Assembly (NCBI RefSeq): GCF_037076355.1
Contig: NZ_AP026968.1
Location: 1,628,501-1,692,500 of the forward strand
Direction of reading: 5' to 3'
Source of the DNA: Streptococcus parapneumoniae
Lineage (GTDB): Bacteria; Bacillota; Bacilli; Lactobacillales; Streptococcaceae
Length of the DNA: 64,000 nucleotides
Part shown: one piece after another, positions 19,201 to 27,138 of the stretch
Layout: each line of letters begins with the position of its first letter
Position numbering within the stretch: position 1 is the stretch's first letter
Notes under the pieces: model-generated
Database searches by the model: none
Told to the model about the DNA's origin: nothing
The model's input: the letters and a program-made list of their open reading frames with translations, nothing else
Position numbers and translations under genes: made by a program

Positions 19201-22200
19201 AAATTTCTCAGGATGTTCTTTTTGGTCTCTAGCAAACAAGGTTTCGTGTTTGTACTCATCCTTTACCTTGTGGTAGGTATCTTTTGCAATCAATTTAATT
19301 TTATCTGGATTAGAAAAATCAATTGAAATAATTCTTGGAGCTGTATTATCAATTTTTACTGGTATATAAGAAACCTGCCATGGATAATCCTTGGTTAATC
19401 TATATTTGAATTTATAGAAATATTGACCTTCCGCAATCGGTTCAAATTGACCTCTTATCCTAGTAGCAGGATCTTGATTATCCTTACTTTCTGGTGCATT
19501 TTCTTCTCTACCTCTAGGATTATAGATGAGCCCATCCCACTTCAAGTCACCCCAAACTTTTAGTTTAGATGATTTGATTCCCTTTGCATCATTGCTTTTA
19601 GAATTTAAAATTCCTCTAATAAAGTGTTCTCTCGAAATGACTTTTAAGTCTCTTTGATTTTCTCCCTCTTTATTTATATTTACTATTGAAATCAATCCTT
19701 CTTCTGCACTTCTTAATACAAGTGGAGAAGGTGTTAATCCTCTTTCTAGTGAAACACTTTGTGGTTCTCCCTTTGAGTCAAGTGGATATACCCTAGCAAC
19801 ATTAGATCCACTAGTGGATTCTGCATGAATACCTTGGTTGTTAAAGGCAAATAAGTCTGGGTCTTGGTCTAGTGATGTAATATTTTTATCTTTTCTGTTT
19901 TGAATAATAGCTGCTGGATTAAATTTATCTATACCATGTTCTCCACCAATACCCTTGTTCAAGGTTCCAGGAATTTTCGGTTTACCATCATCATCATAAC
20001 CTTCCATTGTTTTTGATTTTGATCCTTCTTCCCAAGCCCATTTATCAAGGATTGGTTCGTGGTTCCAATTCCCAGCAAATCCCATTAGAGGCATCGACAA
20101 AGAAGGTTGGAAGTTTATTTTCTTCCCGTTAGAGTTTAGAGCTTCCATTTCTTCCACTGACTCAAAATGAATAAATGATTCTACAAATTTATTTTTGTCT
20201 TTAGCCTCTCCAACATTTATAACCGCATTCAAATCAAAGCTAGAATTTGCGCCTATAGTGAAAGTATCATGCTCAAATGTGATATTTGCTCCTTTGATTT
20301 TTTCTGGATGGATTTCTGGAACAATTTGCTTCCCATCTGGAGATTTTTCATCTTTATATGTTTCATCCAGTTTTAATCTGTCAGTTAGAGAATCTGTAGT
20401 TATCGCTGATGCTGAAACTTTAAAGGTTAAAGGTCTGTCTGATGTATTGTGAAGCTTAACTGTAAAATATTTTTCTTCTCCTTTTATTTCTTTAAGAGAA
20501 ATAGAACCATAAGAGTTTACCAAACCTTTAGAATCCTTGTTTTTGAAAGTCGCTACAACTTCATTTCTCAAAGCATTGGCAACATTAATTAGCCCCGCTC
20601 CCTGTTGTCTAGGTGATGCAAAGTATTGGCTTTTTTCTTTCCAAGACGTTGCGTCCATCATAGGTCGCGCAGTATTTTGTAAAGCAATTTTTGTAAGACT
20701 TGTAAGGTCTATTTTGTCATCTCCCTCAAGATTTTTCAATACAGGTCTTTCAAGCATTTCCTTTAACTTCGGTCTAATCAAAACAGTAGAAGCTGCTACG
20801 ATTGGAGTTGCCATACTAGTTCCTGACATATAGCCATAAGTTGATTTCCCATTAATGACATTGAGAGTAGATTTAATGTTTTTACCAGGTGCTGAAACAT
20901 CGGGTTTTAAAAGTAAATCTACTCTTGGCCCCCAAGATGTGGATCCTGCTGGAACGATGATATCTTCTTTATAGAGTTCTTTGTCTGTGTCAGGTGCAAA
21001 CTTAAAGTCAATCTCTTTTTCGTCACCTACATTCGGTTTGTTGGAATTAAAACTTTCCATATCAATTGGATAGTATTGCTCCAACTTATCTTTAAAATCT
21101 TCTTTATTATTTCTTTTGACTTCAGTTTTTTTATCAGGATTAATCATGTTCCATAGCTTTACACCATCATCTCCTGAAATTGAAAACACTTGACTTTTAG
21201 TAGCTTCATCCGCTTCATATCCCATAGCTGGAAGCTCTGTCCAATTATCTCTATTGTAGTAATTGACAGTATTTACAACCATAATGGCGCGTGCACCCTT
21301 ATTCGTTGCTCTTTTAAAAGCATCTTTTAAATCCTTTGTATAAATTCTATCCATTACTGCAATTTTGCCCTTAAGATTCAAACCTATCAACTCTTGGTCT
21401 TGGCCCTTGCCTATATATACAAATTTCAATTTATCAGGAGCTTTTGAACCATCTTCATTTGTTGTGATTTTATTCTTATCGAAAAAGGCTCCTATATTTC
21501 TGTATTTAAAACTTTTTCCTCCAATCTTAACTTTATCAAATTCAACTGTTTGATTTTTAGCAGATGCAACCGCTATCGCATCTTCATGTGCTGCTGTTCG
21601 CGTTACATTTCCAGTGTCGGTCATTTTCAGATGATTATTTGCCACTAAATCCCAAGAAGAACTTGAAGCAGAAGTCGCATAGTTACCCGTAGCGACAACC
21701 ATTGGAATGCCTGCTTTTCTTAATGCTCTAATAGCTTGCCAATATTTCTCACCTACAAGACCTGTTCCTGTAAAACCAGATGATACAGAAACAACATCAA
21801 CGTTGTGTTTGATGGAATCTTCAATAGCATGAAACATTGTTTCATCCCCTGCGAACCCAGATCCTGCGTCAGAGTACATTTTATAAGAGAAGATCTGTGC
21901 ATTAGGAGCAATTCCATCTATTCCATTAAAGTTCTTGATGTCTTTTTCAGTATCATTTCCCGCAAGAATCCCTGCAATATGCATTCCATGTGGATCAAAA
22001 TAATCACTTCCATCATCAGCTTTTTCTACAGTTATTTTACCACCATTATAATAATTGAAAGCATGAGGAATCTTATCACTCAACCAGAAATTTTTATCAG
22101 TACCTTTTAAGTCTTCTTTTTTAAATCTCATTGAGTCTTTGGCATCATCATCAATCCTCATGGCCTTATGCCTATAATCTGTCCCGGTATCGATATTTGA

Positions 22201-22896
22201 AATGACCATACCTCTACCATCAAAGTTTTTCCCAAATTGAGCATTAATGGCCTTTAGGTAATCGATAGCCTCCTCAACTCCAATTTCCTTTCGGGCATGA
22301 TTCATCATGGGTTGGAGTTTTTGTGACCGTTCAACCGATGAAATACCTTCTATTAGTTTAATTTTATCCAGATTATCTGGAGTTGTTTCTATTGAAACAC
22401 CATTAAAAATCGTATTATAGGTATATAAAACGTTTGTATCCTTAAGATTGGATAATTCCTTGATTGCTTTTTCTCCAGATTCTTTATCTTTAAATTCAGC
22501 AATATAGACAAGTTTATCCTCTTTTTTGGGACTTTCTGGGTCTTTACTTGCAGACGAGTCCGCTTTATCTTCTTTGGATTGATTGGAATCTTCTTTGATT
22601 TTTTCTTCTTCATTGCTAGTTTTGTTATCTATCACAGATTCTTTACTAACAACTTCTTTTTCCTCAATAATTGTTGTTTTCTTTTCTTCAGTATCCTTTG
22701 AAGTTTCTATAGCATTATGAATATCTTCATGTTTCTCTTTATTTTCTGTTTCCTTATCTACTACTACTTCTTCTTTATCAGATATATTTAAAGCATCTTC
22801 AGAGTTAGATGTGTCTGCTAAGACTACCTCATTAGGGGCATAGGCTGCTAAAATAACTGCAGCTGTGGTTAATGACAATACTGTACTTTTTTTCAT
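16231..22896 (-). CDS. prtA: Cell-surface subtilisin-like serine protease PrtA
   Basis: A 2221-residue surface protease. Signal peptide to about residue 28, a charged Glu/Lys-rich pro-region, an inhibitor I9-like segment (about 128-190), and the S8 catalytic triad Asp236 (VISNIDTGTD), His303 (DPHGMHIAGI) and Ser694 (MSGTSMATP), with an inserted PA-like domain (about 460-600). Fn3-like/C5a-peptidase-like domains follow, then two near-identical 37-residue repeats and a decayed third (QVNHNQLDESHRKED units), a hydrophobic helix and a KKKD tail. The sorting motif reads SPKTG at 2190-2194, not LPKTG, so wall anchoring may differ. The gene has its own promoter with palindromes resembling PsaR sites and a distant terminator. 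Confidence 0.96.
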   Translation of the reverse strand: MKKSTVLSLTTAAVILAAYAPNEVVLADTSNSEDALNISDKEEVVVDKETENKEKHEDIHNAIETSKDTEEKKTTIIEEKEVVSKESVIDNKTSNEEEKIKEDSNQSKEDKADSSASKDPESPKKEDKLVYIAEFKDKESGEKAIKELSNLKDTNVLYTYNTIFNGVSIETTPDNLDKIKLIEGISSVERSQKLQPMMNHARKEIGVEEAIDYLKAINAQFGKNFDGRGMVISNIDTGTDYRHKAMRIDDDAKDSMRFKKEDLKGTDKNFWLSDKIPHAFNYYNGGKITVEKADDGSDYFDPHGMHIAGILAGNDTEKDIKNFNGIDGIAPNAQIFSYKMYSDAGSGFAGDETMFHAIEDSIKHNVDVVSVSSGFTGTGLVGEKYWQAIRALRKAGIPMVVATGNYATSASSSSWDLVANNHLKMTDTGNVTRTAAHEDAIAVASAKNQTVEFDKVKIGGKSFKYRNIGAFFDKNKITTNEDGSKAPDKLKFVYIGKGQDQELIGLNLKGKIAVMDRIYTKDLKDAFKRATNKGARAIMVVNTVNYYNRDNWTELPAMGYEADEATKSQVFSISGDDGVKLWNMINPDKKTEVKRNNKEDFKDKLEQYYPIDMESFNSNKPNVGDEKEIDFKFAPDTDKELYKEDIIVPAGSTSWGPRVDLLLKPDVSAPGKNIKSTLNVINGKSTYGYMSGTSMATPIVAASTVLIRPKLKEMLERPVLKNLEGDDKIDLTSLTKIALQNTARPMMDATSWKEKSQYFASPRQQGAGLINVANALRNEVVATFKNKDSKGLVNSYGSISLKEIKGEEKYFTVKLHNTSDRPLTFKVSASAITTDSLTDRLKLDETYKDEKSPDGKQIVPEIHPEKIKGANITFEHDTFTIGANSSFDLNAVINVGEAKDKNKFVESFIHFESVEEMEALNSNGKKINFQPSLSMPLMGFAGNWNHEPILDKWAWEEGSKSKTMEGYDDDGKPKIPGTLNKGIGGEHGIDKFNPAAIIQNRKDKNITSLDQDPDLFAFNNQGIHAESTSGSNVARVYPLDSKGEPQSVSLERGLTPSPLVLRSAEEGLISIVNINKEGENQRDLKVISREHFIRGILNSKSNDAKGIKSSKLKVWGDLKWDGLIYNPRGREENAPESKDNQDPATRIRGQFEPIAEGQYFYKFKYRLTKDYPWQVSYIPVKIDNTAPRIISIDFSNPDKIKLIAKDTYHKVKDEYKHETLFARDQKEHPEKFEEVANEVWYAGAALVDKYGDVEKNLDVTYAGEGEGRNRKLDKDGNTIYEISGAGNLRGKIIEVIALDGASNFTKIHRIKFADKADKNGMISYYLVDPDKDASSYKKLGEISEDKLKNAQSPEASNNVEEKKETVEEKPIEGPSTLELDKEISTVRNFENKDLKKLIKKKYKEEEDFVNGGKRKVELDYQYDTKGNITAYVDGSALEYETEKLDDVKSKLGGVLSPSKDGHFEILGKVSNVSKNAKAYYGNGFKLIEIKASKYDPQTKTLTFDLFANTNDVVDGLSFTGDMNILVKDKGKTKAKTKIRMPEKNRETKTEYPYASSYGNVIELGEGDLSKNKPNNLTEMESGKIYSDSEKQQYLLKDNIILRKGYALKVTTYNPGKTDMLEGNGVYSNEDIAKIQKANPNLRVLSEKIIYADSRNVKDGRSTQSVLMSALDGFNIVRYQVFTFNMNDKGEAIDKDGNLVTDSSKLVLFGKDNKEYHGEEYSNVEAIKEDGSMLFIDTKPVNLSMDKNYFNPSKSNKIYVRNPEFYLRGKISDKGGFNWELRVNESVVDNYLIYGDLHIDNTRDFNVKLNVKDGDIMDWGMKDYKANGFPDKVTDMDGNVYLQTGYSNLNAKAVGVHYQFLYDNVKPEVNIDPKGNTSIEYADGKSVVFNINDKRDNGFNGEIQDKHIYVNGKEYKSFDDIKQLTDKTLNIKILVKDFARNTTVKEFILNKDTGEVRELKPHRVTVTIQNGKEMSSTIVSEEDFILPVYEGELEKGYQFDGWEIAGFEGKKDAGYVLNLSKDTFIKPVFKKIEEKKEEENKPTFDVSKKKNKVQVNHNQLDESHRKEDLQRENHSHKSDSTEGVKATVPVQVNHNQLDESHRKEDFQRENHSHKSDSTEGVTATVPVQVNYSQLDESQRSDLTKDVKATVPGRNDKNFENKTEVYPNEPENIANKDTNIDSKLTTNNLNKSPKTGTVSGVFTLFVAGILFTVGTFLGLKKKD
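16512..16745 (-). repeat. 111-bp tandem repeats in the prtA 3' region
   Basis: Two close copies at a 111-bp (37-codon) period, each encoding QVNHNQLDESHRKED and HSHKSDSTEGV, with a shortened third copy toward the C-terminus (from about 16450). The period keeps the frame, so copy number can change. Confidence 0.85.
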
Positions 22897-23038
22897 TTTA
22901 ATCCCTTACATATTTATTTAACTTCCAATAGATAGAAAACTTTAACTTTGCTAGCCTTTGTTATAAAAAGTTTTACTAAGTATTATCTAGGAAATAGAGT
23001 AGTACATTTATATATAATTGTTAGCTCTCCATAAAAAT

Positions 23039-23066
23039 AGTATATCATTTAAAAAATTTAAGTCAA
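23039..23066 (-). promoter_or_regulatory. prtA promoter
   Basis: On the minus strand -35 TTGACT and -10 TATACT are 16 bp apart, giving a 5' leader of about 135 nt. Confidence 0.8.
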
Positions 23067-23070
23067 GAAA

Positions 23071-23108
23071 AATTAACATGCGTTAATTTATTTTTTAACA
23101 CGCATTAA
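23071..23108. promoter_or_regulatory. Paired palindromes upstream of prtA, candidate PsaR/MntR-type operator
   Basis: AATTAACATGCGTTAATT is an inverted repeat with 7-bp arms, lying 5 bp from the -35, and is followed by TTAACACGCATTAA 7 bp away. DtxR/MntR-family manganese regulators bind AATTAA-type palindromes, and prtA is a known PsaR-regulated gene in pneumococcus; that this is the site is inference. Confidence 0.55.
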
Positions 23109-23328
23109 AAATATAGAGTCCAAAACTTTCGTAGTTATCTGGGGTATATTATCAGAACATTCACACCATCAAAAATAGTAGCAATCAACTTAAAGCACTA
23201 GCAGCATCACAAAGTCAAACATCATTGATGAAATATCAGCGCTATTAAACAATATAAATAACCGCTAAGAACGAGGCTTAACGGTTATTCCTACATATCT
23301 ATTTTTTCAAATCCTCAGTCCTATCTTC
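23109..23328. other. Non-coding stretch upstream of prtA
   Basis: No convincing gene. It holds an inverted repeat at 23257-23289 (AATAACCG...CGGTTATT) without a clear U-tract. Short open frames lack a start or ribosome site. Confidence 0.6.
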
Positions 23329-23369
23329 ACCTGTGACCTAGGCTTTACGAGTGTCTTGCTCTAGCAACT
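23329..23369 (-). pseudogene. Fragment of the tRNA-Thr gene
   Basis: A 41-nt internal piece of the tRNA-Thr sequence (D-arm side, anticodon and variable loop, part of the T-arm) with two mismatches, about 425 bp from the intact gene and in the same orientation. The acceptor stem is missing, so it cannot be functional. It directly abuts a BOX element. Confidence 0.85.
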
Positions 23370-23370
23370 A

Positions 23371-23610
23371 ATACTCAATGAAAATTAAAAAGCAAACTAG
23401 GAAACTAGCCACAGGCTGCTCAAAACACTGTTTTGAGGTTGTAGATAAGACTGACGAAGTCAGCTCAAAGCACTGCTTTGAGGTTGTGGATAGAACTGAC
23501 GAAGTCAGCTCAAAGCACTGCTTTGAGGTTGTGGATAGAACTGACGAAGTCAGTAACATATATACGGCAAGGTGAAGCTGACGTTGTTTGAAGAGATTTT
23601 CGAAGAGTAT
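23371..23610 (-). repeat. BOX element (A1 B3 C1)
   Basis: The largest BOX here: boxC end at left, three boxB modules, boxA end at right. It sits between the tRNA-Thr fragment and direct-repeat copy 2. Confidence 0.95.
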
Positions 23611-23623
23611 GAATACTCACGTC

Positions 23624-23714
23624 CCTTACAAAAATCATTATAGCAGAGGTTAGTTTCAAGAACAAGCTCTTTTGTCTATCTGGTCTTTATCTCGGTCTAA
23701 ATGGTTCAAATAAT
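23624..23714. repeat. 90-bp direct repeat, copy 2 (flanks prtA)
   Basis: Same orientation as the copy at 15799-15888 and about 89% identical to it. It lies between the BOX and the intact tRNA-Thr gene. Confidence 0.8.
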
Positions 23715-23753
23715 TAAGAAAAAAGAAACCCAGTAGAATGAGCTTCTTCACTT

Positions 23754-23826
23754 TGCCGATTGCAGGGATCGAACCTGTGACCTAGGCTTTACGAGTGCCT
23801 TGCTCTACCAACTGAGCTAAATCGGC
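23754..23826 (-). tRNA. tRNA-Thr (anticodon CGU)
   Basis: A 73-nt cloverleaf: a seven-pair acceptor stem GCCGATT/AATCGGC, D-arm GCTCAGTTGGTAGAGC, anticodon loop CTCGTAA giving anticodon CGU (codon ACG), T-arm with GGTTCGATCC, and discriminator A. CCA is not encoded. A31-A39 is a mismatch at the loop end of the anticodon stem. A strong promoter lies just upstream. Confidence 0.95.
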
Positions 23827-23838
23827 TATTACACTTAC

Positions 23839-23866
23839 AGTATAGCACTCTGAGAATAGATGTCAA
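23839..23866 (-). promoter_or_regulatory. tRNA-Thr promoter
   Basis: Minus strand -35 TTGACA and -10 TATACT with a 16-bp spacer, ending about 12 nt before the tRNA 5' end. Confidence 0.85.
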
Positions 23867-23886
23867 GGAATTTTCATCTCTATTAG

Positions 23887-23913
23887 AAAAAGCCTGTCCT
23901 AAGACAAGGCTTT
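23887..23913 (-). terminator. Terminator of the ABC-2 exporter operon
   Basis: On the minus strand AAAGCCT pairs with AGGCTTT and is followed by TTC and further T. It lies 13 nt after the second permease gene. Confidence 0.75.
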
Positions 23914-23926
23914 GAGTTTCTTCATC

Positions 23927-24712
23927 TTAGGACCCAGCACTTTCATAAGAATCCAAGCCCCTGTCCCAGAGTTTAAGGGAAATGACAAAGAAAGCGAGGG
24001 AAATCAACATCAAACCTCCGATGTTAAAGATTACATCCTTGTCCTGCAAGAAATAGCTGGCAGGATAGTAGGCCGTAAAGGCAAAAGGTACAATAAAACT
24101 GATTAACCACCGAAGAAGAGAATTGTAAATAGAAATGGGATACTTGGCAAAATCATTGAACATATAGAAGATGTAAATCATGGCGCCTGACTGTTTGGTC
24201 CAAAAAGCGATACTAGCTGTCGCGATTTTAAGAGAAGTATAAATCAAAGTCGCAAAAGGAATGCAGACTAGGAAAATCAGGAATTTTGGAAGAGTCCAAT
24301 CAATGCTAGTCACTGTTGTTCCCAGTAGGATACCACCGACCAAAAGTTCGCCCAAGGCATCAATCTGAAAGGTCTCAACTAAAATATGGAAGAGAGGATT
24401 GATAGGACGAGTCAGATACTTGTCAAACTCTCCTTTTCGCACCAAGCGCTGTCCCAGTGCCCATAGATTGTCAAAAAAGAGATGGTCCAGTCCCTTTGGA
24501 ATCAAGGAAAAACCATAGATAAAGGCAATTTCTTGAAAGGTCCAACCTTCTAGGGATGGGATGTGTTGAAAGATGACATTGAGAAACAAGAGATTCAAGC
24601 CTTGAGTCAAGAAAACTCCCAGCACACCAACCACAAAATCCACCTTGTATTCCATAATTTGTTTGATGTATTGTCTGATAAAAATCAGATGCATGCGTTG
24701 ATATTTTTTCAT
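23927..24712 (-). CDS. ABC-2 type exporter permease (COG3694-like)
   Basis: A 261-residue, six-TM permease of the ABC-2 type. The charged N-terminus (KKYQRMHLIFIRQYIKQ) precedes the first helix, and the conserved pattern RPINPLFHILVE sits midway. It pairs with the permease 1 nt upstream and the ATPase before that. This trio resembles the COG4586/4587/3694 set, whose substrate is unknown; export of a hydrophobic or peptide-like compound is possible. Confidence 0.85.
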   Translation of the reverse strand: MKKYQRMHLIFIRQYIKQIMEYKVDFVVGVLGVFLTQGLNLLFLNVIFQHIPSLEGWTFQEIAFIYGFSLIPKGLDHLFFDNLWALGQRLVRKGEFDKYLTRPINPLFHILVETFQIDALGELLVGGILLGTTVTSIDWTLPKFLIFLVCIPFATLIYTSLKIATASIAFWTKQSGAMIYIFYMFNDFAKYPISIYNSLLRWLISFIVPFAFTAYYPASYFLQDKDVIFNIGGLMLISLAFFVISLKLWDRGLDSYESAGS

Positions 24713-24713
24713 A

Positions 24714-25532
24714 CTAACCTCCCTGAATGGTAATGAATGACTGGACTCGTTTCCAAATCAACTGAGACAAGCCCACCATCACTAAGAGCCAGAAGAACTG
24801 CAAAAGGAGTGCCTGAAGCATCTGATTAGCATCGTATTTCCCAACAATGATCATGACCGGAGTGTAGATCAAAGATGAGAAAGGCAAGAAGGACAGAATA
24901 TCTGCAACAACCTTTGGAAAGAAAGCCAAGGGAATCAAACTTCCAGACATAAAAGCCACTATGGAAGTCTTAAGTAGATTGGAACCCCATAGATTTTTAA
25001 ACACAAAGGCAGAAAATCCAAAGCAGATATTAAAGAAAAAGTTGATTAGGTAAGCTAGCGTTAAGCTAAAGAGATAAAGGACAGTTAAACCCAACACCTC
25101 TACAATGCCTTGACCAGATATGATTTTCATTAAAACAATGACACTTAAAAATGGAAGGCCAACGCTGATAAAAATCAACCACTTGGATCCAAGCTCGGTG
25201 AAAAGGTAAGAGGCCGCAAAATGCACTGGTCTCAACAATCGCATGATAATGGAACCATCCTTGACCTCCTCCCCGATCATAAAGGACGAATCTGACCTAG
25301 TCAGAAGATTTGTCACAAAACTCATGATGATGTAGAGGGTGATATCTGCCATACTAAAGCCCTGAATCAAAGACTCCTGGGAGGAATCAAAGACTGCCTT
25401 CCAGAGATAAAAGGCCACAAAAGCCCCCATGACATCCCCAATCCGATAAAGAATAAAGTTGACTCGATAGGTGATCAATTCCTGAACACCTGCATTGATA
25501 AAGGGTTTATAACGTCTCCACAATTTGACCAT
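24714..25532 (-). CDS. ABC-2 type exporter permease (COG4587-like)
   Basis: A 272-residue, six-TM permease; conserved pieces include LTRSDSSFMIGEEVKDGSI and LLRPVHFAASYL. It is the second half of a heteromeric ABC-2 channel, fused in an operon with the ATPase (gap 1 nt) and the other permease (gap 1 nt). No nearby gene hints at a substrate. Confidence 0.85.
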   Translation of the reverse strand: MVKLWRRYKPFINAGVQELITYRVNFILYRIGDVMGAFVAFYLWKAVFDSSQESLIQGFSMADITLYIIMSFVTNLLTRSDSSFMIGEEVKDGSIIMRLLRPVHFAASYLFTELGSKWLIFISVGLPFLSVIVLMKIISGQGIVEVLGLTVLYLFSLTLAYLINFFFNICFGFSAFVFKNLWGSNLLKTSIVAFMSGSLIPLAFFPKVVADILSFLPFSSLIYTPVMIIVGKYDANQMLQALLLQFFWLLVMVGLSQLIWKRVQSFITIQGG

Positions 25533-25533
25533 C

Positions 25534-26526
25534 TTAGAGCTCCTTTCGGTAGAAGCGACGGATAATGTCCTCGATATCCGTATCCACCATCTTCAAATCG
25601 CGGATTTCAAAATCAGACAGGGTTTGCTTAATAATATCAGCTGATTGGTAGCGAGAACTATCGAATTCAATGTTGAGGCTATTCCCCTGTCTATCAATAA
25701 TCATATCAGGCAGGCCTTCATAGTGAGAGACGAGATGACTTTGACCTGGTAGCAGTTCAAAGGAGAGCGTCTTCATCTTGCCAAAGGTTTCCTTGAGCTG
25801 GCTAACCGTCCCATCAAAAATCTCTTGGCCCTTATCAATCATGAAAATCCGATCACAGAGTTGCTCAATGTCGCTCAGGTCGTGAGTGGTCAAGAGAATG
25901 GTGGTTTCTTCCTCCTGATTGATCTGAGTAATAGCCCGACGAATGTTATCCTTGACCGAAACGTCCAAACCAATGGTCGGCTCATCTAAAAAGAGTACCT
26001 TGGGATTGTGAAGCAAGGAAGCTGCGATGTCTGCACGCATCCGTTGACCCAGTGAAAGAGTCCGCACGGGATCCTTGATAAAGTCCTTCAAATCCAAGAC
26101 TTCATTCAAAAAGTCCATGCGCTTATGAAAGAGCGAGTCTGGCACATCATAAATCTCTTTTAAGACCGTGTAGGTCTCTTGCAGAGCCAAATCCCACCAT
26201 AGCTGGGTGCGTTGTCCAAAGACTACACCAATATCCTTGACATAATCTTGGCGATTATCCTGGGGAATCTTGCCGTTAATCCGACAAAAACCAGATGTCG
26301 GTTTCAAAATCCCAGTCAGCATTTTAATGGTTGTCGACTTCCCAGCACCATTTGCCCCGATGAATCCTAAAATCTGCCCCTTGGGAACCTCAAAGGTCAA
26401 ATCCTTGACCGCTTCAAAGGTCTGCTTTTCAGGATGAATAAAGGAGCGCAAAGCCCCCTTCAAGCCCGGTTCCTTAACAGTCTTCACAAAATTTTTCTGA
26501 AGATGTTCCACTTCTATCATTGCCAT
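25534..26526 (-). CDS. ABC-2 type exporter ATP-binding protein (COG4586-like)
   Basis: A 330-residue ATPase with Walker A GANGAGKST, Q-loop VFGQRTQLWWD, signature LSLGQRMR (unusual LSLGQ in place of LSGGQ, as in this family), Walker B VLFLDEPT and switch His in LLTTHD. A C-terminal extension of about 90 residues follows the nucleotide-binding domain. It drives the two permeases downstream. A strong promoter (26641-26669) precedes it, with a candidate CcpA site over the -35. Confidence 0.9.
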   Translation of the reverse strand: MAMIEVEHLQKNFVKTVKEPGLKGALRSFIHPEKQTFEAVKDLTFEVPKGQILGFIGANGAGKSTTIKMLTGILKPTSGFCRINGKIPQDNRQDYVKDIGVVFGQRTQLWWDLALQETYTVLKEIYDVPDSLFHKRMDFLNEVLDLKDFIKDPVRTLSLGQRMRADIAASLLHNPKVLFLDEPTIGLDVSVKDNIRRAITQINQEEETTILLTTHDLSDIEQLCDRIFMIDKGQEIFDGTVSQLKETFGKMKTLSFELLPGQSHLVSHYEGLPDMIIDRQGNSLNIEFDSSRYQSADIIKQTLSDFEIRDLKMVDTDIEDIIRRFYRKEL

Positions 26527-26640
26527 ATCTATCTCCCTATGGTAAGGAATTGCAACATTGTCTTTTGACTACAAATATTCTAAATCCTTACTTTCTACAC
26601 CTTCTACATTTTATTACTACAGAAGGCTTTATACCAACCT

Positions 26641-26669
26641 ATTATAATCTAATAAAAAATAGAATGCAA
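26641..26669 (-). promoter_or_regulatory. Promoter of the ABC-2 exporter operon
   Basis: Minus strand -35 TTGCAT and -10 TATAAT, 17-bp spacer. It lies in the 324-bp gap between divergent ABC and toxin-antitoxin genes; the remainder of that gap shows nothing else apart from the sites listed here. Confidence 0.8.
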
Positions 26670-26679
26670 GCGTTTGCCT
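26665..26679. promoter_or_regulatory. Candidate cre site (CcpA) over the -35
   Basis: AGGCAAACGCTTGCA (minus strand) matches the cre consensus WTGNAANCGNWNNCA at all fixed positions except one, and it overlaps the -35 of the exporter promoter, where CcpA binding would repress. Confidence 0.4.
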
Positions 26680-26805
26680 AAAATTTGTGAAATTGAAAAT
26701 TTTTCTCTTAAAATAATACTTTTAATCAAAAATTCTGTTTGATAGTTTAAATTACCAACCTACCACCCTTCCTACTAAAACAGCCCTTGACTTTCTCGAT
26801 CTTTT

Positions 26806-26840
26806 TTTGTAATGTATATGTAATACAATATCATTACAAG
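26806..26840. promoter_or_regulatory. Operator-promoter region of the toxin-antitoxin pair
   Basis: An inverted repeat TTGTAAT...ATTACAA surrounds TACAAT, a likely -10, directly before the antitoxin. Such repeats are typical sites for autorepression by antitoxin-toxin complexes. The -35 is not clear. Confidence 0.5.
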
Positions 26841-26850
26841 GAGAAATGCC

Positions 26851-27138
26851 ATGTCAAGACTTACACGAGACCGAGTTTATAACTTCCGCGTCAATACTCA
26901 ACTATTTGAAGAAGCAAAAACCATCCTAGAAAGCCAAAACATCAGCCTTTCAGATGCCCTCAACCTCTTTGTAGAACAAATCGTCCTTGAAAAAGGTCTC
27001 CCAATTAAAACAGCCGACCAACTCAAAGCAGAAATCTTCCTAGGCGAACTCAAGGCAGAACTAGATAAAGGCTACCAAGACATCATCAAGGGGCGTCTCT
27101 ACGACGCAGACGAGGTCTTTTCAAAGTATGGACTATAA
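26851..27138 (+). CDS. RelB/DinJ family antitoxin
   Basis: A 95-residue antitoxin of the RelB/DinJ ribbon-helix-helix type: N-terminal RVYNFRVNTQLFEEAKTIL strand-helix, then SLSDALNLFVEQIV, and an acidic C-terminal tail that would wrap the toxin. AAGGAG precedes the ATG. It overlaps the toxin gene by 11 nt, the usual coupling that keeps antitoxin in excess. The pair resembles pneumococcal RelBE/YafQ systems but which one cannot be decided. Confidence 0.88.
   Translation: MSRLTRDRVYNFRVNTQLFEEAKTILESQNISLSDALNLFVEQIVLEKGLPIKTADQLKAEIFLGELKAELDKGYQDIIKGRLYDADEVFSKYGL

Noticed and set aside
23130..23240. Plus-strand frame ending SQTSLMKYQRY upstream of prtA
   Set aside because: It has no start codon or ribosome site and no family was recognised; may be chance.
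23257..23289. Inverted repeat taken as a terminator
   Set aside because: It has no U-tract in either direction and no gene ends next to it; kept only as part of the non-coding stretch.
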